Below are positions 1 to 9,570 of a stretch of DNA of 64,000 nucleotides, in pieces; position 1 is the stretch's first letter; each line of letters begins with the position of its first letter. The translations under genes were made by a program, and so were the position numbers. Source of the stretch: Caulobacteraceae bacterium (GTDB taxonomy: Bacteria > Pseudomonadota > Alphaproteobacteria > Caulobacterales > Caulobacteraceae); NCBI GenBank assembly GCA_027489335.1, contig JAIXZX010000011.1, positions 47,868 through 111,867 of the forward strand, written 5' to 3'. The notes under the pieces were generated by a model that was not told the origin of the DNA, made no database searches, and saw only the letters and a program-made list of their open reading frames with translations.

Positions 1-1028
1 GAGATCAGCGGGCCGACATTGAACTGGTAGTCATCGCCCAGGTCCGAGGCGTCAGCGCCCAGGGTCGAGAGGCTCCCGCCAAGCGTCACGGTCGGATAGA
101 GGCTGGCTGTGGCCACGCCGATCCGCGCGGTCGCCGCCGCCAACCGGCGCTCGGCCGCCCGCACATCGGGACGCCGCGCCAACAGGGCGGCGCCATCGCC
201 GACGGGGATGGCCGTCGTCACCTCGGGCACGACATTGCAGGCCATGGCCGCGATCGGCGCCTCGGCTGGCGGACGGCCCGTCAGAACCGCAAGGCGGAAA
301 AGGGCGCTGTCACGCTGGGCCTCCAGCGGCGGCAGGGTGGCGCGGGTGGATTCCAGCTCGGTCTGAGCGCGGGCGACGTCGAGGCCTGCGCCCCGGCCCA
401 GCTCGAACTGCCGACCGGTCAGGTCGGCGCTCTCCTGCTGCAGGTCCAGGGTCTGCTGGGCCGTGGCGATCTGGAGATTGGCCGCGCACAGGTCGGCATA
501 GGCCCTGGCCGTCTCGGCCGCGACGGTGACCCGGGCGGAGTCCAGCAGGGCCTCAGCCGCGCCGGCGTCGGCGCGGGCGGCCTCCACAGAGCGTCTCACC
601 CGGCCGAAGAAGTCGACCTCATAGGCCGCCTCGAAGCCGGCCTGGACGCTATCGCCCTCCACATAGGCCCCGGTGGCGGGGTTCTGCTGTCGCACACGCG
701 CGGCGCCCGCCATGGCGGAGGTCGACGGCAGAAAACCCGTGCGGGCCTCACCCAGGGCGGCGCGCACCTGGGCCAGGTTGGCCGCAGCCACGGCGATGTC
801 GCGGTTGGCGGCGAAGGCCTGGGCGACCAACTCGTCCAGCAACGGATCCTCGTAGAGCCGCCACCAGTCATCCGGCGCCTGGGCGGCGGTGAAGGGGCCG
901 TCGGTGGCGGCGACGAAGGGGCCGGTCTCAGCGGCGCCCGCCGTGGGCGTCTGGTAGTCGGGGCCGGCCGCGCAGGCCGAGAGGAGAGCCGCGCCGGCGA
1001 ACGGGGCGGCCAGACGGGACGGGATCAC
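1..1028 (-). CDS. NodT/OprM-family outer-membrane efflux lipoprotein (3' end cut by window edge)
   Basis: Outer-membrane channel of the RND pump encoded just upstream. The frame starts with GTG at 1028 and runs off the left edge, so about 342 N-terminal residues are visible and the C terminus is missing. The first 19 residues form a lipoprotein signal with lipobox LLSAC (Cys19), as in the NodT branch of the TolC family. The following long helical stretches, with repeated ARAD and AETARAYAD-type segments, match OEP repeats. The GTG overlaps the permease stop codon (GTGA), so translation is probably coupled. Confident in family; substrate unknown. Confidence 0.88.
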   Translation of the reverse strand, partial: MIPSRLAAPFAGAALLSACAAGPDYQTPTAGAAETGPFVAATDGPFTAAQAPDDWWRLYEDPLLDELVAQAFAANRDIAVAAANLAQVRAALGEARTGFLPSTSAMAGAARVRQQNPATGAYVEGDSVQAGFEAAYEVDFFGRVRRSVEAARADAGAAEALLDSARVTVAAETARAYADLCAANLQIATAQQTLDLQQESADLTGRQFELGRGAGLDVARAQTELESTRATLPPLEAQRDSALFRLAVLTGRPPAEAPIAAMACNVVPEVTTAIPVGDGAALLARRPDVRAAERRLAAATARIGVATASLYPTVTLGGSLSTLGADASDLGDDYQFNVGPLI

Positions 1029-4000
1029 GGGCGCGCCTCCGGGGCTTGGTGAGCGATGAGGCCAGGCTCGGGCGGCGGCTCTGTCACGACCTTGCGGCCC
1101 GGCAGGCGCTCGGCGAGGCGCCGGCAGACGACATAGAAGACCGGCGTGAAGATCAGGCCGAAGATGGTCACCCCGATCATCCCGAACACCACCGAGGTGC
1201 CCAGAGCCTGACGCATCTCCTGGCCGGGGCCTGAGGCGATCGCCAGAGGCAGCACCCCGAAGATGAAGGCGAAGGAGGTCATCAGGATCGGCCTCAGACG
1301 CGTCTTGGCCGCATGCACCGCCGCATCGAAGCGGTTCATGCCCATCTGGTCCTCGGCCTGCTTGGCGAACTCCACGATCAGGATGGCGTTCTTCGCCGCC
1401 ATGGCCACCAGGACGATCAGTCCGACCTGGGTGAGGATGTTGTTGTCCATCCCCCGCATCCAGACCCCGAGCATGGCCGCCAGGATGCTGAGCGGCACGA
1501 TCAGGATGATGGCCAGCGGCAGGGTGAAGGCCTCGTACTGGGCCGCCAGCACCAGGAAGACGAAGACCACCGCCATGGCGAAGACCAAGAGGGTCGTGTC
1601 TCCAGCCGCCTGCTCCTGATAGGCCAGTTCGGTCCACTGGAAGCTGACCCCGGCCGGCAGGGTCTCGGCCGCCAGGCGCTCCATCTCCATCAGGGCCTCG
1701 CCGGACGACACCCCAGGGGCGGCGCCGCCGATCACCTCGGCGGACGGGGCGAGATTGAACCGCACCACCCGGGCCGGTCCAGAATCGTCGCGCAAGGTGG
1801 CGATGGAGCCCAGAGGCGCCATGCCCCCGGACATGGTCCGCACCTTCAGATTGGCGATGTCCGAGGCCTCGGAGCGTCCGGACGGCTCGGCCTGGGCCGT
1901 CACCCGGAAGGTCCGGCCCAGCATGTTGAAGTCGTTCACATAGGTGGAGCCCAGATAGGTCCCCAGCGTCTGAAACACCTCTGCCGGCTGGACGCCAAGC
2001 AGCAGGGCCCGGTCACGGTCCACGTCGGCGGTCAGGCGCGGGGCGCCGGTGTTGAACTGGTTGTAGACGCCGACCAGCTTCGGATTCTGGGCCGCGGCGC
2101 CGGCCAGCTGGTTGGCCGCCTGCTCCAGGGCGGCGTAGCCGACGCCGCCAGTGTCCTGGACCATCATCTTGAAGCCGCCGGCGTTGCCGAGGCCTTCCAC
2201 GGGCGGAGGGGCCAGGACGAAGATGTTGGCCTCCTCGATCGCGCCCATGCGCTGCATGATCATGCCAGCGATGTTCTGGGCCGACAGGTCGGAGCCGCGC
2301 TCGCCCCAGTCGGTCAGGCGGATGAAGATGGTGGCGCTGTTCGACGCCATGCTGAAGCTGGCCCCGTCGAGCCCCACAAAGGCGGCCATGTTCTGAATGC
2401 CGGTCATGGCGCCGATCTCGGCTGTGGCCTGCTGGACCACGGCGTCGGTGCGCTCGAGCGAGGCGCCCGGGGGCAGCTGGACGACGCCGATCAGCACGCC
2501 CTGGTCCTGCTCGGGGATAAAGCCGGTCGGCGTCTCGGTGAGGCGCCAGCCGGTGGCCACCAGCAGGACGACGTAGGCGACCAGCATGATGAAGCTCATC
2601 CGCACCAGACGTGCGGTCAGCCGCCCGAACCGGTCGCTGAGCCAGTCGAAACCGCGGTTGAAGCGGTTAGCCGCGCCCGTGAGCGGCGCCATCCAGCGCG
2701 GCCCATGGGGGGCCTCGCCCTCCCGGTGCGGCTTCAGCAGCAGGGCGGCCAGCGCCGGCGACAGGGTCAGCGAGACCAGCAGGGAGATCACCGTCGCCGC
2801 CGCGATGGTTACGGCGAACTGGCGATAGAACATGCCCGGAATGCCGGAGACGAAGGCCGTGGGCACGAACACCGCGACCAGCACCAGGCTGATGGCCACC
2901 AGGGCGCCTGAGACTTCCTTCATCGATCTGTGGGCGGCTTCCCGAGGGGACAGGCCCTCGCGGATGTTCCGCTCCACATTCTCGACCACGACGATGGCGT
3001 CATCGACGACGATGCCGACCGCCAGGACGAGGGCGAACAGGGACAGCGAGTTCAGCGAATAGCCCAGCGCCAGTTGGACCGCGAAGGTTCCGACCAGGGC
3101 GATTGGAATGGCGAGGATGGGAATGATCGCCGCGCGCCAGGTGTGCAGGAACACCACCACCACCAGGACCACCAGCAGGACGGCCTCGATGAGGGTGCTC
3201 TGCACCGCGGCCACGGAGGCGGCGACATATTCTGTGGGGTTGTAGGGGATCTGGTAGGCCAGCCCGCTGGGGAAGCTGGGCTCCAGATCGTCCAGGGCCG
3301 CGATCACGCCCTGCGCGGTCGAAAGCGCATTGGAGCCGGGCTGCTGCAGGACGGCCATGGCCACCCCCCGCTGGCCGGAGAAGTAGCCGCGCACCCCATA
3401 GTCCTGGGCGCCGATCTCGACCCGCGCCACGTCGCGCAGCCGGATGGTTCGCCCCTCGGCGTCCCGGCGCAGCACCACGTCGCCGAAGGCTTCAGGCGTG
3501 GAAAGACGCCCCTGCACTTCGACGGGCAGCTCGGTGGCCACGGCCGGACCGAAGGGCGGCTGACCAACCGTGCCGCCGGCGGCCTGCAGGTTCTGGCCGC
3601 GCAGGGCCTCGACGATCTCGTTGGGCGTCAGGTTGCGTTCGGCCGCCTTGCCGGGGTCGATCCAGACCCGCATCGAATAGAGGCCGCCGCCGAAGATCTG
3701 CACTTCGCCGACGCCTTCAACCCGCAGGAGCCGTTCGCGGACCGTGGAATTGGCGTAATTGCCCACATAGTCGGCGTCGAGGGTGTCATCGGCCGCCGTC
3801 AGCCCGACCACCATCAGGAAGCCGGTGGACTGCTTGTTGACGATGACCCCCACCTGCCGGACCTGTTCCGGCAGCCTGGGCTCGGCCAGGCTGACCCGGT
3901 TCTGGACAAGCACCTGGGCGGAATCCAGGTCGGTGCCAGGCTGGAAGGTGACCGTGATCTGGACCATGCCGTTGGAGGACGACGAGGTCATGTAGATCAT

Positions 4001-4228
4001 GTCCTCCACCCCGTTGATCTCCTGCTCCAGCGGGGCGGCGACCGTCTCGGCCAGGGTCTCGGCCGAGGCGCCCGGGTAGTTGGCGATGACGGCCACGGTC
4101 GGCGGAGCGATGTCCGGGTACTGGGACAGGGCCAGCAGCGGATAGGCGAAGATGCCGATCAGGGTGATGAACACCGACAGCACCCCGGCGAAGATCGGGC
4201 GCTCGATGAAGAAGTGCGACAGACGCAT
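1025..4228 (-). CDS. RND efflux pump inner-membrane permease (HAE-1 / AcrB-MexB type)
   Basis: Proton-driven inner-membrane transporter of a tripartite multidrug pump. At 1067 residues it has the usual length of AcrB/MexB proteins. It opens with the hallmark MRLSHFFIERPIFAGVLS N terminus and carries the DD pair of the proton relay in the GIVVDDAIVVVENVERN segment of TM4, plus two large periplasmic loops and twelve predicted membrane helices. The adaptor gene lies 40 bp upstream and the channel gene overlaps its stop, so the order is adaptor-permease-channel in one operon. A divergent TetR gene at 5555 is the likely local repressor. Substrates cannot be inferred from sequence alone. Confidence 0.96.
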   Translation of the reverse strand: MRLSHFFIERPIFAGVLSVFITLIGIFAYPLLALSQYPDIAPPTVAVIANYPGASAETLAETVAAPLEQEINGVEDMIYMTSSSSNGMVQITVTFQPGTDLDSAQVLVQNRVSLAEPRLPEQVRQVGVIVNKQSTGFLMVVGLTAADDTLDADYVGNYANSTVRERLLRVEGVGEVQIFGGGLYSMRVWIDPGKAAERNLTPNEIVEALRGQNLQAAGGTVGQPPFGPAVATELPVEVQGRLSTPEAFGDVVLRRDAEGRTIRLRDVARVEIGAQDYGVRGYFSGQRGVAMAVLQQPGSNALSTAQGVIAALDDLEPSFPSGLAYQIPYNPTEYVAASVAAVQSTLIEAVLLVVLVVVVFLHTWRAAIIPILAIPIALVGTFAVQLALGYSLNSLSLFALVLAVGIVVDDAIVVVENVERNIREGLSPREAAHRSMKEVSGALVAISLVLVAVFVPTAFVSGIPGMFYRQFAVTIAAATVISLLVSLTLSPALAALLLKPHREGEAPHGPRWMAPLTGAANRFNRGFDWLSDRFGRLTARLVRMSFIMLVAYVVLLVATGWRLTETPTGFIPEQDQGVLIGVVQLPPGASLERTDAVVQQATAEIGAMTGIQNMAAFVGLDGASFSMASNSATIFIRLTDWGERGSDLSAQNIAGMIMQRMGAIEEANIFVLAPPPVEGLGNAGGFKMMVQDTGGVGYAALEQAANQLAGAAAQNPKLVGVYNQFNTGAPRLTADVDRDRALLLGVQPAEVFQTLGTYLGSTYVNDFNMLGRTFRVTAQAEPSGRSEASDIANLKVRTMSGGMAPLGSIATLRDDSGPARVVRFNLAPSAEVIGGAAPGVSSGEALMEMERLAAETLPAGVSFQWTELAYQEQAAGDTTLLVFAMAVVFVFLVLAAQYEAFTLPLAIILIVPLSILAAMLGVWMRGMDNNILTQVGLIVLVAMAAKNAILIVEFAKQAEDQMGMNRFDAAVHAAKTRLRPILMTSFAFIFGVLPLAIASGPGQEMRQALGTSVVFGMIGVTIFGLIFTPVFYVVCRRLAERLPGRKVVTEPPPEPGLIAHQAPEARP

Positions 4229-4268
4229 GGAATGCGGTCCCGGAAGATGCGGTCGGAAAGGGTGCGGA

Positions 4269-5414
4269 TCAGTTGGCGGGGGTGGCTGAGGCCGCCGGCG
4301 CCGAGGTCAGGCGAGGCTGGTCGCCGCCGCTGACATCCTGGCGGGCGATCTTGCCGGCGCGCACCTCTACCTTTTGGCCAGGCATGGCCCGCTGCTGGCC
4401 GCCGACGATCACGCGGTCGTCGGGCCGCAGCCCTGAGCGCACCACCCGCAGGCCGTCGCTGGCGGGGCCGAGCTCCAGGGCCTTGACCTGCACGACCCCC
4501 TCACCGTCGACCACATAGGCCACCCGCCGCACCCCGTCGGTGATGACCGCGGTCTCCGGGATCAGCAGGGCGCGGTAGGCGTCGGCCCCGACCATGCGGC
4601 CTTGCCCGAACATGCCGGGCTTCAGGAACCCATTCGGATTGGCGATGGTGGCCCGCAGGCGCACCGCGCCGGTGTCGCGGTCCACCAGGGTGTCGACAAA
4701 GTCCACCCGACCGGTCCAGCGGGACTCCGTCTCGTCCTGCAAGCGAATTTGCACCTGCGCCCCCTGGCGCTGTTCCGCCTGACGCTGGTATTTCAACAGC
4801 TGAGCTTCGGAGGCGTCGAAGGCGAAGTGGATCGGGCTGATCGAGACGATGGTGGTGAGGATGTCGCCCGAGGAGGCGCCGCCGCTGACCACATTGCCCG
4901 GATCCACCAGCCGCTGGGACACGACGCCGGAGACGGGCGCGGTCACCCGGGTGAACTCCACATCGAGTCGGCGGGCCCGCAGGGTCGCCTCGGCCACCTG
5001 GGCCTGGGCCCGGCGGCTGTCGAACTCTTCCTGCGAGATGGCCTGGGCCTCAAGCAGACCCTCGGCGCGGGCCAGGTCAGCGCGGGCCAGATCAGCCTGG
5101 GCCTGGGCCGCAGCCAGCGCCGCCTGGGCCGGACGCGGGTCAAGGGTGAACAGCAGTTGGCCTTTGCGGACGTTCTGGCCGTCCTTGAAGTGCACGCCCT
5201 GGAGGTACCCGCCCACACGGGCGCGGACCTCGACGCGCTCGGGCGCCTCGAACCGCCCGGTGAAGTCGTCCCAGTCGACGACCTCCTCCTGCAACGGAAC
5301 GGCGACCGACACCGTTGGCGTCGGCATGCCCTGTCCCGCGTTCGGGTCTCCGCCACAGGCGGCCAGACCAAGGAAGCTCGCCGCGCACACCGCAGCCACA
5401 AAGAGTCGTCTCAT
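4269..5414 (-). CDS. RND efflux periplasmic adaptor (membrane fusion protein), lipoprotein
   Basis: Periplasmic adaptor linking the permease to the outer-membrane channel. The chosen ATG at 5414 gives 381 residues that start MRRLFVAAVCAASFLGLAAC, a lipoprotein signal with Cys20. An upstream in-frame GTG would only add a non-secretory leader antisense to the tetR gene. Further on are the biotinyl-lipoyl half motif, an alpha-helical coiled-coil hairpin rich in Ala/Gln/Arg (about residues 100-165), and the beta-barrel and membrane-proximal domains of the HlyD/AcrA family. It is first gene of the pump operon, reading away from tetR. Confidence 0.94.
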   Translation of the reverse strand: MRRLFVAAVCAASFLGLAACGGDPNAGQGMPTPTVSVAVPLQEEVVDWDDFTGRFEAPERVEVRARVGGYLQGVHFKDGQNVRKGQLLFTLDPRPAQAALAAAQAQADLARADLARAEGLLEAQAISQEEFDSRRAQAQVAEATLRARRLDVEFTRVTAPVSGVVSQRLVDPGNVVSGGASSGDILTTIVSISPIHFAFDASEAQLLKYQRQAEQRQGAQVQIRLQDETESRWTGRVDFVDTLVDRDTGAVRLRATIANPNGFLKPGMFGQGRMVGADAYRALLIPETAVITDGVRRVAYVVDGEGVVQVKALELGPASDGLRVVRSGLRPDDRVIVGGQQRAMPGQKVEVRAGKIARQDVSGGDQPRLTSAPAASATPAN

Positions 5415-5514
5415 GCCTATCCCCAAGGCTGGCCTTATCCCCAAGGCCATCTGACCCGGCGGAAGACCGGGACATGTCATCAGTTGGTGACTTCTAGGTG
5501 GGATTGCGCTTCTA

Positions 5515-5532
5515 TGTCTACAAGTGTTGACA
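5515..5532. promoter_or_regulatory. Palindromic operator candidate between pump operon and tetR
   Basis: TGTCTACA-AG-TGTTGACA, two 8-bp half sites that are inverted with one mismatched pair, lies in the 140-bp divergent region, 23 bp before the tetR start codon and about 100 bp before the adaptor start. The right half contains TTGACA and could overlap a -35 box for tetR. Location and symmetry fit a TetR-family operator controlling both directions; binding is inferred. Confidence 0.55.
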
Positions 5533-5554
5533 AAAAAATTCGGAGGATCGCCGT

Positions 5555-6133
5555 TTGAGCCCGCCCCTGTCTCCCGTTCGGACCCGGAACGCCGCCGCCA
5601 CGCGCACGGCGATCCTGGAAGCCGCACGGCGCCGTTTCGCCCATGAAGGCTATGATCGGACCGGGTTGCGAGACATCGCCAGCGACGTGGGCGTGGATGC
5701 CGCGCTGATCTCCCGCTACTTCGGCGGCAAGGAAGAGCTTTTCGAGGAGGTGCTCACCTGCGCACCCAATATCGCGGAGTTCCTCGAGGGGGATCGCGCG
5801 GGCTTCGGGGATCGTGTGGCCACGATGATGGCCATCGAGCCCATGCGGGAGGAGAAGTTCGAGCTCTTTCTGATCATGCTGCGCTCGGCCTCGTCGCCCA
5901 AGGCCGCCGCCGCCATCCGCCGCCATTCGAGCGAGGCCTTCTTCCAGCCCCTCGAAGCCTGGCTGGGCGGCGAGGATGCGGCGGTCCGCGCCCGGGTGCT
6001 GTCCTGCCTGATGATGGGCGCGACCATGAACCGGATGATCCACGAGGATTATCTGCTGGACGACAGCCAGCGGCGGGAGCTGTGCGACGCCCTGGCCCGC
6101 ACGCTCAATCACTTCGTCAGCAGCGAGGCCTGA
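5555..6133 (+). CDS. TetR/AcrR-family transcriptional repressor of the adjacent RND pump
   Basis: 192-residue one-domain-plus-ligand-pocket repressor. Residues about 15-60 form the TetR helix-turn-helix (AILEAARRRFAHEGYDRTGL then RDIASDVGVDAALISRYFGG), with the Y-F-G-K-E pattern that ends the recognition helix region. The start is TTG at 5555, chosen because a GGAGG ribosome site lies 8 bases upstream and no better start is available. It is divergent from the adaptor gene with a palindrome between them, so local repression and autoregulation are likely. The inducer is unknown. Confidence 0.9.
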   Translation: MSPPLSPVRTRNAAATRTAILEAARRRFAHEGYDRTGLRDIASDVGVDAALISRYFGGKEELFEEVLTCAPNIAEFLEGDRAGFGDRVATMMAIEPMREEKFELFLIMLRSASSPKAAAAIRRHSSEAFFQPLEAWLGGEDAAVRARVLSCLMMGATMNRMIHEDYLLDDSQRRELCDALARTLNHFVSSEA

Positions 6134-6224
6134 GACGCGGCCTCACTGAGCCGGTTCGCCAATCCGAGGGGGAACAGCGAGCACGCCGTGTTCGCTAAGG
6201 GGACTGGCCTGCAAGGAGCCGCCC

Positions 6225-6599
6225 ATGTTTCCCACCATCCACAGTCTGGTCGTGGCCGCCGCCGCGCTGCTTCAGTATTTCTCGGTTCTGATCCTGGTTC
6301 TGGCTGTCATTGGAGCGACGGCGCGCTTCGCGTTTCAGGGCGCCAGGAGCCACGACTGGCGCGACGCCTTTGACCAGTACCGGGCCAATCTCGGGCGCGG
6401 CATCCTGCTGGGCCTGGAACTGCTTGTGGCTGCCGACATCATCGCCACGGTGACCGAGCCTCTAAGCTTTGATCGGGTGGGGCCGCTGGCGGCCATCGTG
6501 CTGATCCGCACCTTCCTCAGCTTTGCCCTGGAGACCGAGATTCAGGGCCGTTGGCCCTGGCGACGTGCGGACGCCGATCCCGGCGAGGCCAAGCGCTAA
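6225..6599 (+). CDS. DUF1622 family inner-membrane protein
   Basis: 124-residue membrane protein with three hydrophobic segments (about residues 8-34, 56-76 and 86-101) separated by a short cytoplasmic loop. The motif pair LGRGILLGLELLVAADI and IRTFLSFALETEIQGRWPW is characteristic of DUF1622. A ribosome site (AAGGAG) precedes the ATG. The stop codon overlaps that of the convergent kinase gene by three bases. Function of the family is not established; it is named by family resemblance only. Confidence 0.85.
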   Translation: MFPTIHSLVVAAAALLQYFSVLILVLAVIGATARFAFQGARSHDWRDAFDQYRANLGRGILLGLELLVAADIIATVTEPLSFDRVGPLAAIVLIRTFLSFALETEIQGRWPWRRADADPGEAKR

Positions 6600-7474
6600 T
6601 CCGCAGCCCAGGCCTCGGCGACCTGGAACATGCCCCGCCAGTCGTAGATGTTCAGCTTGCAGCAGAGCAGGCCGGTGGAGACTGTCTCCAGAAAGCCCCA
6701 TCGCCAGACAGCCTCGGCCTCGACGCCGGTCTGGGCGGCCAGCCTGGCGCAGCGCGCCCGCCCTGCCGCCAGCGGATCGCCCTGCAGCAGGATTTCAGGC
6801 CATTCGCGCATGATGACGCCGAGATCGTAGGCGGGCTCAATGAAGAGGGCGTCGGGATCGATGAACTTGAAGCCGGCCCCGTCCCGGGTCTGCAGGGCGT
6901 TGGCCGCATGGGCGTCCCCATGGGCCAGAACGGCGCGCGCAGGATCGTGCGCGGCGGCGCGATCGGCGGCGTAGAGGCGGACCCGGGCCATGACGGGCTC
7001 CGACAGCGGACCGCCCAGCGCTTGCGCGGTCTCCTCGATGAATCTCTCCAGACGTGTGGCTTTCGCTGCGCCATCTTCCAGGCCGCCAGGGGGAACCGAC
7101 GCGCGCCACACCGCCATCAGCGCCTCGCACAGGGCGTCTATCTGCGCCTGCGGCGTCCAGCCCAGCTGGTCGAGCCGCGTCCCGAGCCGCTCGAGCAGCA
7201 GGGCGTGGGCGGCTTCATCCACGGCGTAGAGCGCCGCGAAGCCGCGCCCGCCCGCGGCCTCGAGCACCCGGCGTTCCGCGCCGAGCAGGTCCGCCCAAGG
7301 CGGCGCGATCTTGATCACCACCGCGCGGCCGTCCGCAAGCACGCCAGCCACGGCCAGGGCCTCGCTGCCTCCGTCCAGGATCTCTGCACCCGCGAGCCCC
7401 CATTGCGAGGCCAGCCGGGCCAGGGTCAGCGGCAGGGTTTCCAGCCAGGCTTCGCCCCGCTCCCCCTCCGCCAA
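6596..7474 (-). CDS. Aminoglycoside/hydroxyurea phosphotransferase-like kinase (APH(6)/Hur family)
   Basis: 292-residue protein with the protein-kinase-like fold of aminoglycoside phosphotransferases. Visible motifs are the ATP-site lysine in VVIKIAPPW (Lys55), the Brenner motif HGDAHAANAL (catalytic Asp187, Asn192) and the metal-binding Asp206 in FIDPDAL. Spacing and flanks fit the streptomycin 6-kinase / hydroxyurea-resistance group rather than APH(3'). The only good start is TTG at 7474, with GGAGG about 15 bases upstream. It lies 50 bp downstream of the dioxygenase gene on the same strand. True substrate is unknown; resistance should not be assumed from family alone. Confidence 0.8.
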   Translation of the reverse strand: MAEGERGEAWLETLPLTLARLASQWGLAGAEILDGGSEALAVAGVLADGRAVVIKIAPPWADLLGAERRVLEAAGGRGFAALYAVDEAAHALLLERLGTRLDQLGWTPQAQIDALCEALMAVWRASVPPGGLEDGAAKATRLERFIEETAQALGGPLSEPVMARVRLYAADRAAAHDPARAVLAHGDAHAANALQTRDGAGFKFIDPDALFIEPAYDLGVIMREWPEILLQGDPLAAGRARCARLAAQTGVEAEAVWRWGFLETVSTGLLCCKLNIYDWRGMFQVAEAWAAD

Positions 7475-7524
7475 GGCCCGTCGCTGCGCCGCCTCCGGCA
7501 GCCGGCTAATATCCGCCGAGGCGG

Positions 7525-8397
7525 TCAGACCGGAATCTCGCCGGCCACCGTCGTGCGGTGCATGACCCGCAGGTGGCCGTCATAGCCGCCCTCCGCCAGA
7601 TGGATGGTCCGGCGGTTGTCCCAGATCAGCAGGGTGTCCTTGGCCCAGCGGTGGCGGAAGACGAAGTCCGTCTGGGTCATGTGGGCGAACAGGAAGCCCA
7701 GGACCGCCTGGCTCTCGGCCGGCGTCATGCCTTCGATCCCCAGGGTGTAGACCGGGCTGACGAACAGAGCCTTCTCGCCGGTCACCGGGTGGGTGCGCAC
7801 CAGCGGGTGGGTATGGGTCTTGTCCGCCTCCTCCGAGACGATGATCTGCATGGTGCGCTTCTCGGTCTCCCGGGCGAAGACCCCCTTGGTCCCATAGGCG
7901 CGACCGGCGCTGTGGATGGCCCGCAGGGGCGCCAGCATCTCCTGCATCACCGGCGAGAGGGCCGCATAGGCGCCGGCGCAGTCGGCGAAGAGGGTGTCGC
8001 CGCCCACCGGCGGGATCACCTGGCCATGCAGCAGGGTGGCCGCCGGCGGCGCGGGCTGAAAGCTCCAGTCCGAGTGCCAGCCGGCCCCGAAATTGGTCGC
8101 CTTCTCATCAGGCTCCCGGCGGAGCTCCAGCACATTGGGCCGGCCGGGCATGGGGGCGATAAAGGGATCGACGCCAAAGGGGCCAAACTGCAGGGTCACC
8201 GCCTCAAGCTGGTCAAGGCTCAGCGGCTGGTCTGGAAAACTCAGCACCCCATGGTCGGCCCAGGCTTTCCGGACGTCCTGCATGGTCGCCTCATCCAGCG
8301 GGGCGGCGAGGCTGAGGCCCGTGACGACGGCGCCGAAGCCTGAGGCGCTCGGCGTCACCTGCAGCTTCGAATTGTGCGTATGAACCCTGTCCAACAT
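7525..8397 (-). CDS. TauD/TfdA-family 2-oxoglutarate- and Fe(II)-dependent dioxygenase
   Basis: 290-residue non-heme iron dioxygenase. The facial triad is visible as His108-x-Asp110 (GWHSDWSF) and distal His266 in the classic WDNRRTIH block, with an Arg at 277 or 281 for 2-oxoglutarate. The family hydroxylates small acids such as taurine, 2,4-D or alkyl sulfates. The neighbours (kinase downstream, cobS divergent) do not point to sulfur metabolism, so the substrate is open. ATG at 8397 is preceded by AGGAGACGCC. Confident in family, not in substrate. Confidence 0.9.
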   Translation of the reverse strand: MLDRVHTHNSKLQVTPSASGFGAVVTGLSLAAPLDEATMQDVRKAWADHGVLSFPDQPLSLDQLEAVTLQFGPFGVDPFIAPMPGRPNVLELRREPDEKATNFGAGWHSDWSFQPAPPAATLLHGQVIPPVGGDTLFADCAGAYAALSPVMQEMLAPLRAIHSAGRAYGTKGVFARETEKRTMQIIVSEEADKTHTHPLVRTHPVTGEKALFVSPVYTLGIEGMTPAESQAVLGFLFAHMTQTDFVFRHRWAKDTLLIWDNRRTIHLAEGGYDGHLRVMHRTTVAGEIPV

Positions 8398-8485
8398 GGC
8401 GCCGGCGTCTCCTGATTGTTTTTGATCGGCGGCCTATGAAACACACGTTTGCTTTGCGGGCGTAACCCTGTATGCGAACCTCGTC

Positions 8486-9490
8486 ATGAGCACGATTTCC
8501 CAGACCCACGACGATGAGCTGCTGACCCTTGTCCCCGACAAGAAGGTCTCCGTCCGCGAGACTTTCGGCGTCGACATGGACATGACCGTGCCGGCCTTCT
8601 CCCACCGCGACAGCCATGTCCCGGAGATCGACGACACCTACCGGTTCGATCCTGAGACCACCAAAGCCATCTGCGCGGGCTTCGCCTATGACCGCCGGGT
8701 GATGGTCCAGGGCTATCACGGCACCGGCAAGTCGACGCACATCGAGCAGGTCGCCGCCCGCCTGAACTGGCCGCTGATCCGGGTCAACCTCGACAGCCAT
8801 GTCAGCCGTATCGACCTGGTGGGCAAGGACGCCATCGTCCTGAAGGAAGGCAAGCAGGTCACCGAATTCCGCGAGGGCATCCTGCCCTGGGCGCTGCAGC
8901 GCCCGATCGCCCTGGTGTTCGACGAATACGACGCTGCCCGTCCGGACGTTATGTTCGTGATCCAGCGCATTCTGGAGGCCCAGGGCAAGCTGACCCTGCT
9001 CGACCAGAACCGCGTGATCCGCCCCAACCCCTTTTTCCGCCTGTTCTCCACGACCAACACCATCGGTCTGGGCGACACGACGGGCCTCTATCACGGCACC
9101 CAGCAGATCAATCAGGGCCAGATGGACCGCTGGTCCATCGTCACCACGCTCAACTATCTGGAGCATGACGCCGAGGCCGAGATCGTTCTGGCCAAGGCCC
9201 CCAACTACGACACCACTGAGGGCCGCCGCACCATCAACGCCATGGTCCGGGTCGCTGACATGACCCGCAACGCCTTCATGAACGGGGACATCTCCACGGT
9301 CATGAGCCCGCGGACGGTGATCACCTGGGCGCAGAACACCGAGATCTTCGGCGGCGACGTGGCGCTCGCCTTCCGCATGACCTTCCTGAACAAGTGCGAC
9401 GAGCTGGAGCGCGGCACTGTCGCCGAGTTCTTCCAGCGCGCCTTCGGTCAGGACCTGCCTGAAAGCACGGCCCGGGTTCGGGTGGCCTGA
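8486..9490 (+). CDS. cobS: Aerobic cobaltochelatase subunit CobS (AAA+ ATPase)
   Basis: 334-residue MoxR-type AAA+ subunit of the CobN-CobS-CobT complex that inserts cobalt into hydrogenobyrinate a,c-diamide in aerobic vitamin B12 synthesis. Walker A is GYHGTGKST (residues 76-84), Walker B is [12 protein letters not shown] (near residue 145), and sensor/arginine residues follow. Length and N-terminal [17 protein letters not shown] segment match alphaproteobacterial CobS. cobT follows 2.3 kb downstream after three other genes, and cobN is not in the window. No cobalamin riboswitch is visible in the short leader. A strong hairpin terminator ends the gene. Confidence 0.96.
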   Translation: MSTISQTHDDELLTLVPDKKVSVRETFGVDMDMTVPAFSHRDSHVPEIDDTYRFDPETTKAICAGFAYDRRVMVQGYHGTGKSTHIEQVAARLNWPLIRVNLDSHVSRIDLVGKDAIVLKEGKQVTEFREGILPWALQRPIALVFDEYDAARPDVMFVIQRILEAQGKLTLLDQNRVIRPNPFFRLFSTTNTIGLGDTTGLYHGTQQINQGQMDRWSIVTTLNYLEHDAEAEIVLAKAPNYDTTEGRRTINAMVRVADMTRNAFMNGDISTVMSPRTVITWAQNTEIFGGDVALAFRMTFLNKCDELERGTVAEFFQRAFGQDLPESTARVRVA

Positions 9491-9516
9491 CGGCGCCTGC
9501 CTTGACCGGACACAGA

Positions 9517-9547
9517 AACGGCGGCCCTCGCAGGGGCCGCCGTTTTT
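9517..9547. terminator. Intrinsic terminator downstream of cobS
   Basis: An 11-bp stem AACGGCGGCCC / GGGCCGCCGTT with a short loop is followed by a run of five T. It lies 27 bp after the cobS stop. The A residues on the far side let it also act for the convergent small gene at 9571. Confidence 0.85.
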
Positions 9548-9570
9548 CGTTTCAAAACTGTCAGCCCGGT

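Noticed and set aside
2930..4333. Long open frame (467 codons) antisense to the RND permease
   Set aside because: Shadow of GC-rich codon bias; its composition (Gly, His, Arg, Asp rich) has no domain and the opposite strand is a clear AcrB-type gene.
6596..7474. Labeling the APH-like kinase as a streptomycin resistance gene
   Set aside because: The kinase motifs are intact but the family has many members without resistance and the gene looks native by composition.
8398..8485. Possible cobalamin riboswitch before cobS
   Set aside because: The gap is only 88 bp and shared with a divergent gene; no B12-box-like sequence or room for the fold.
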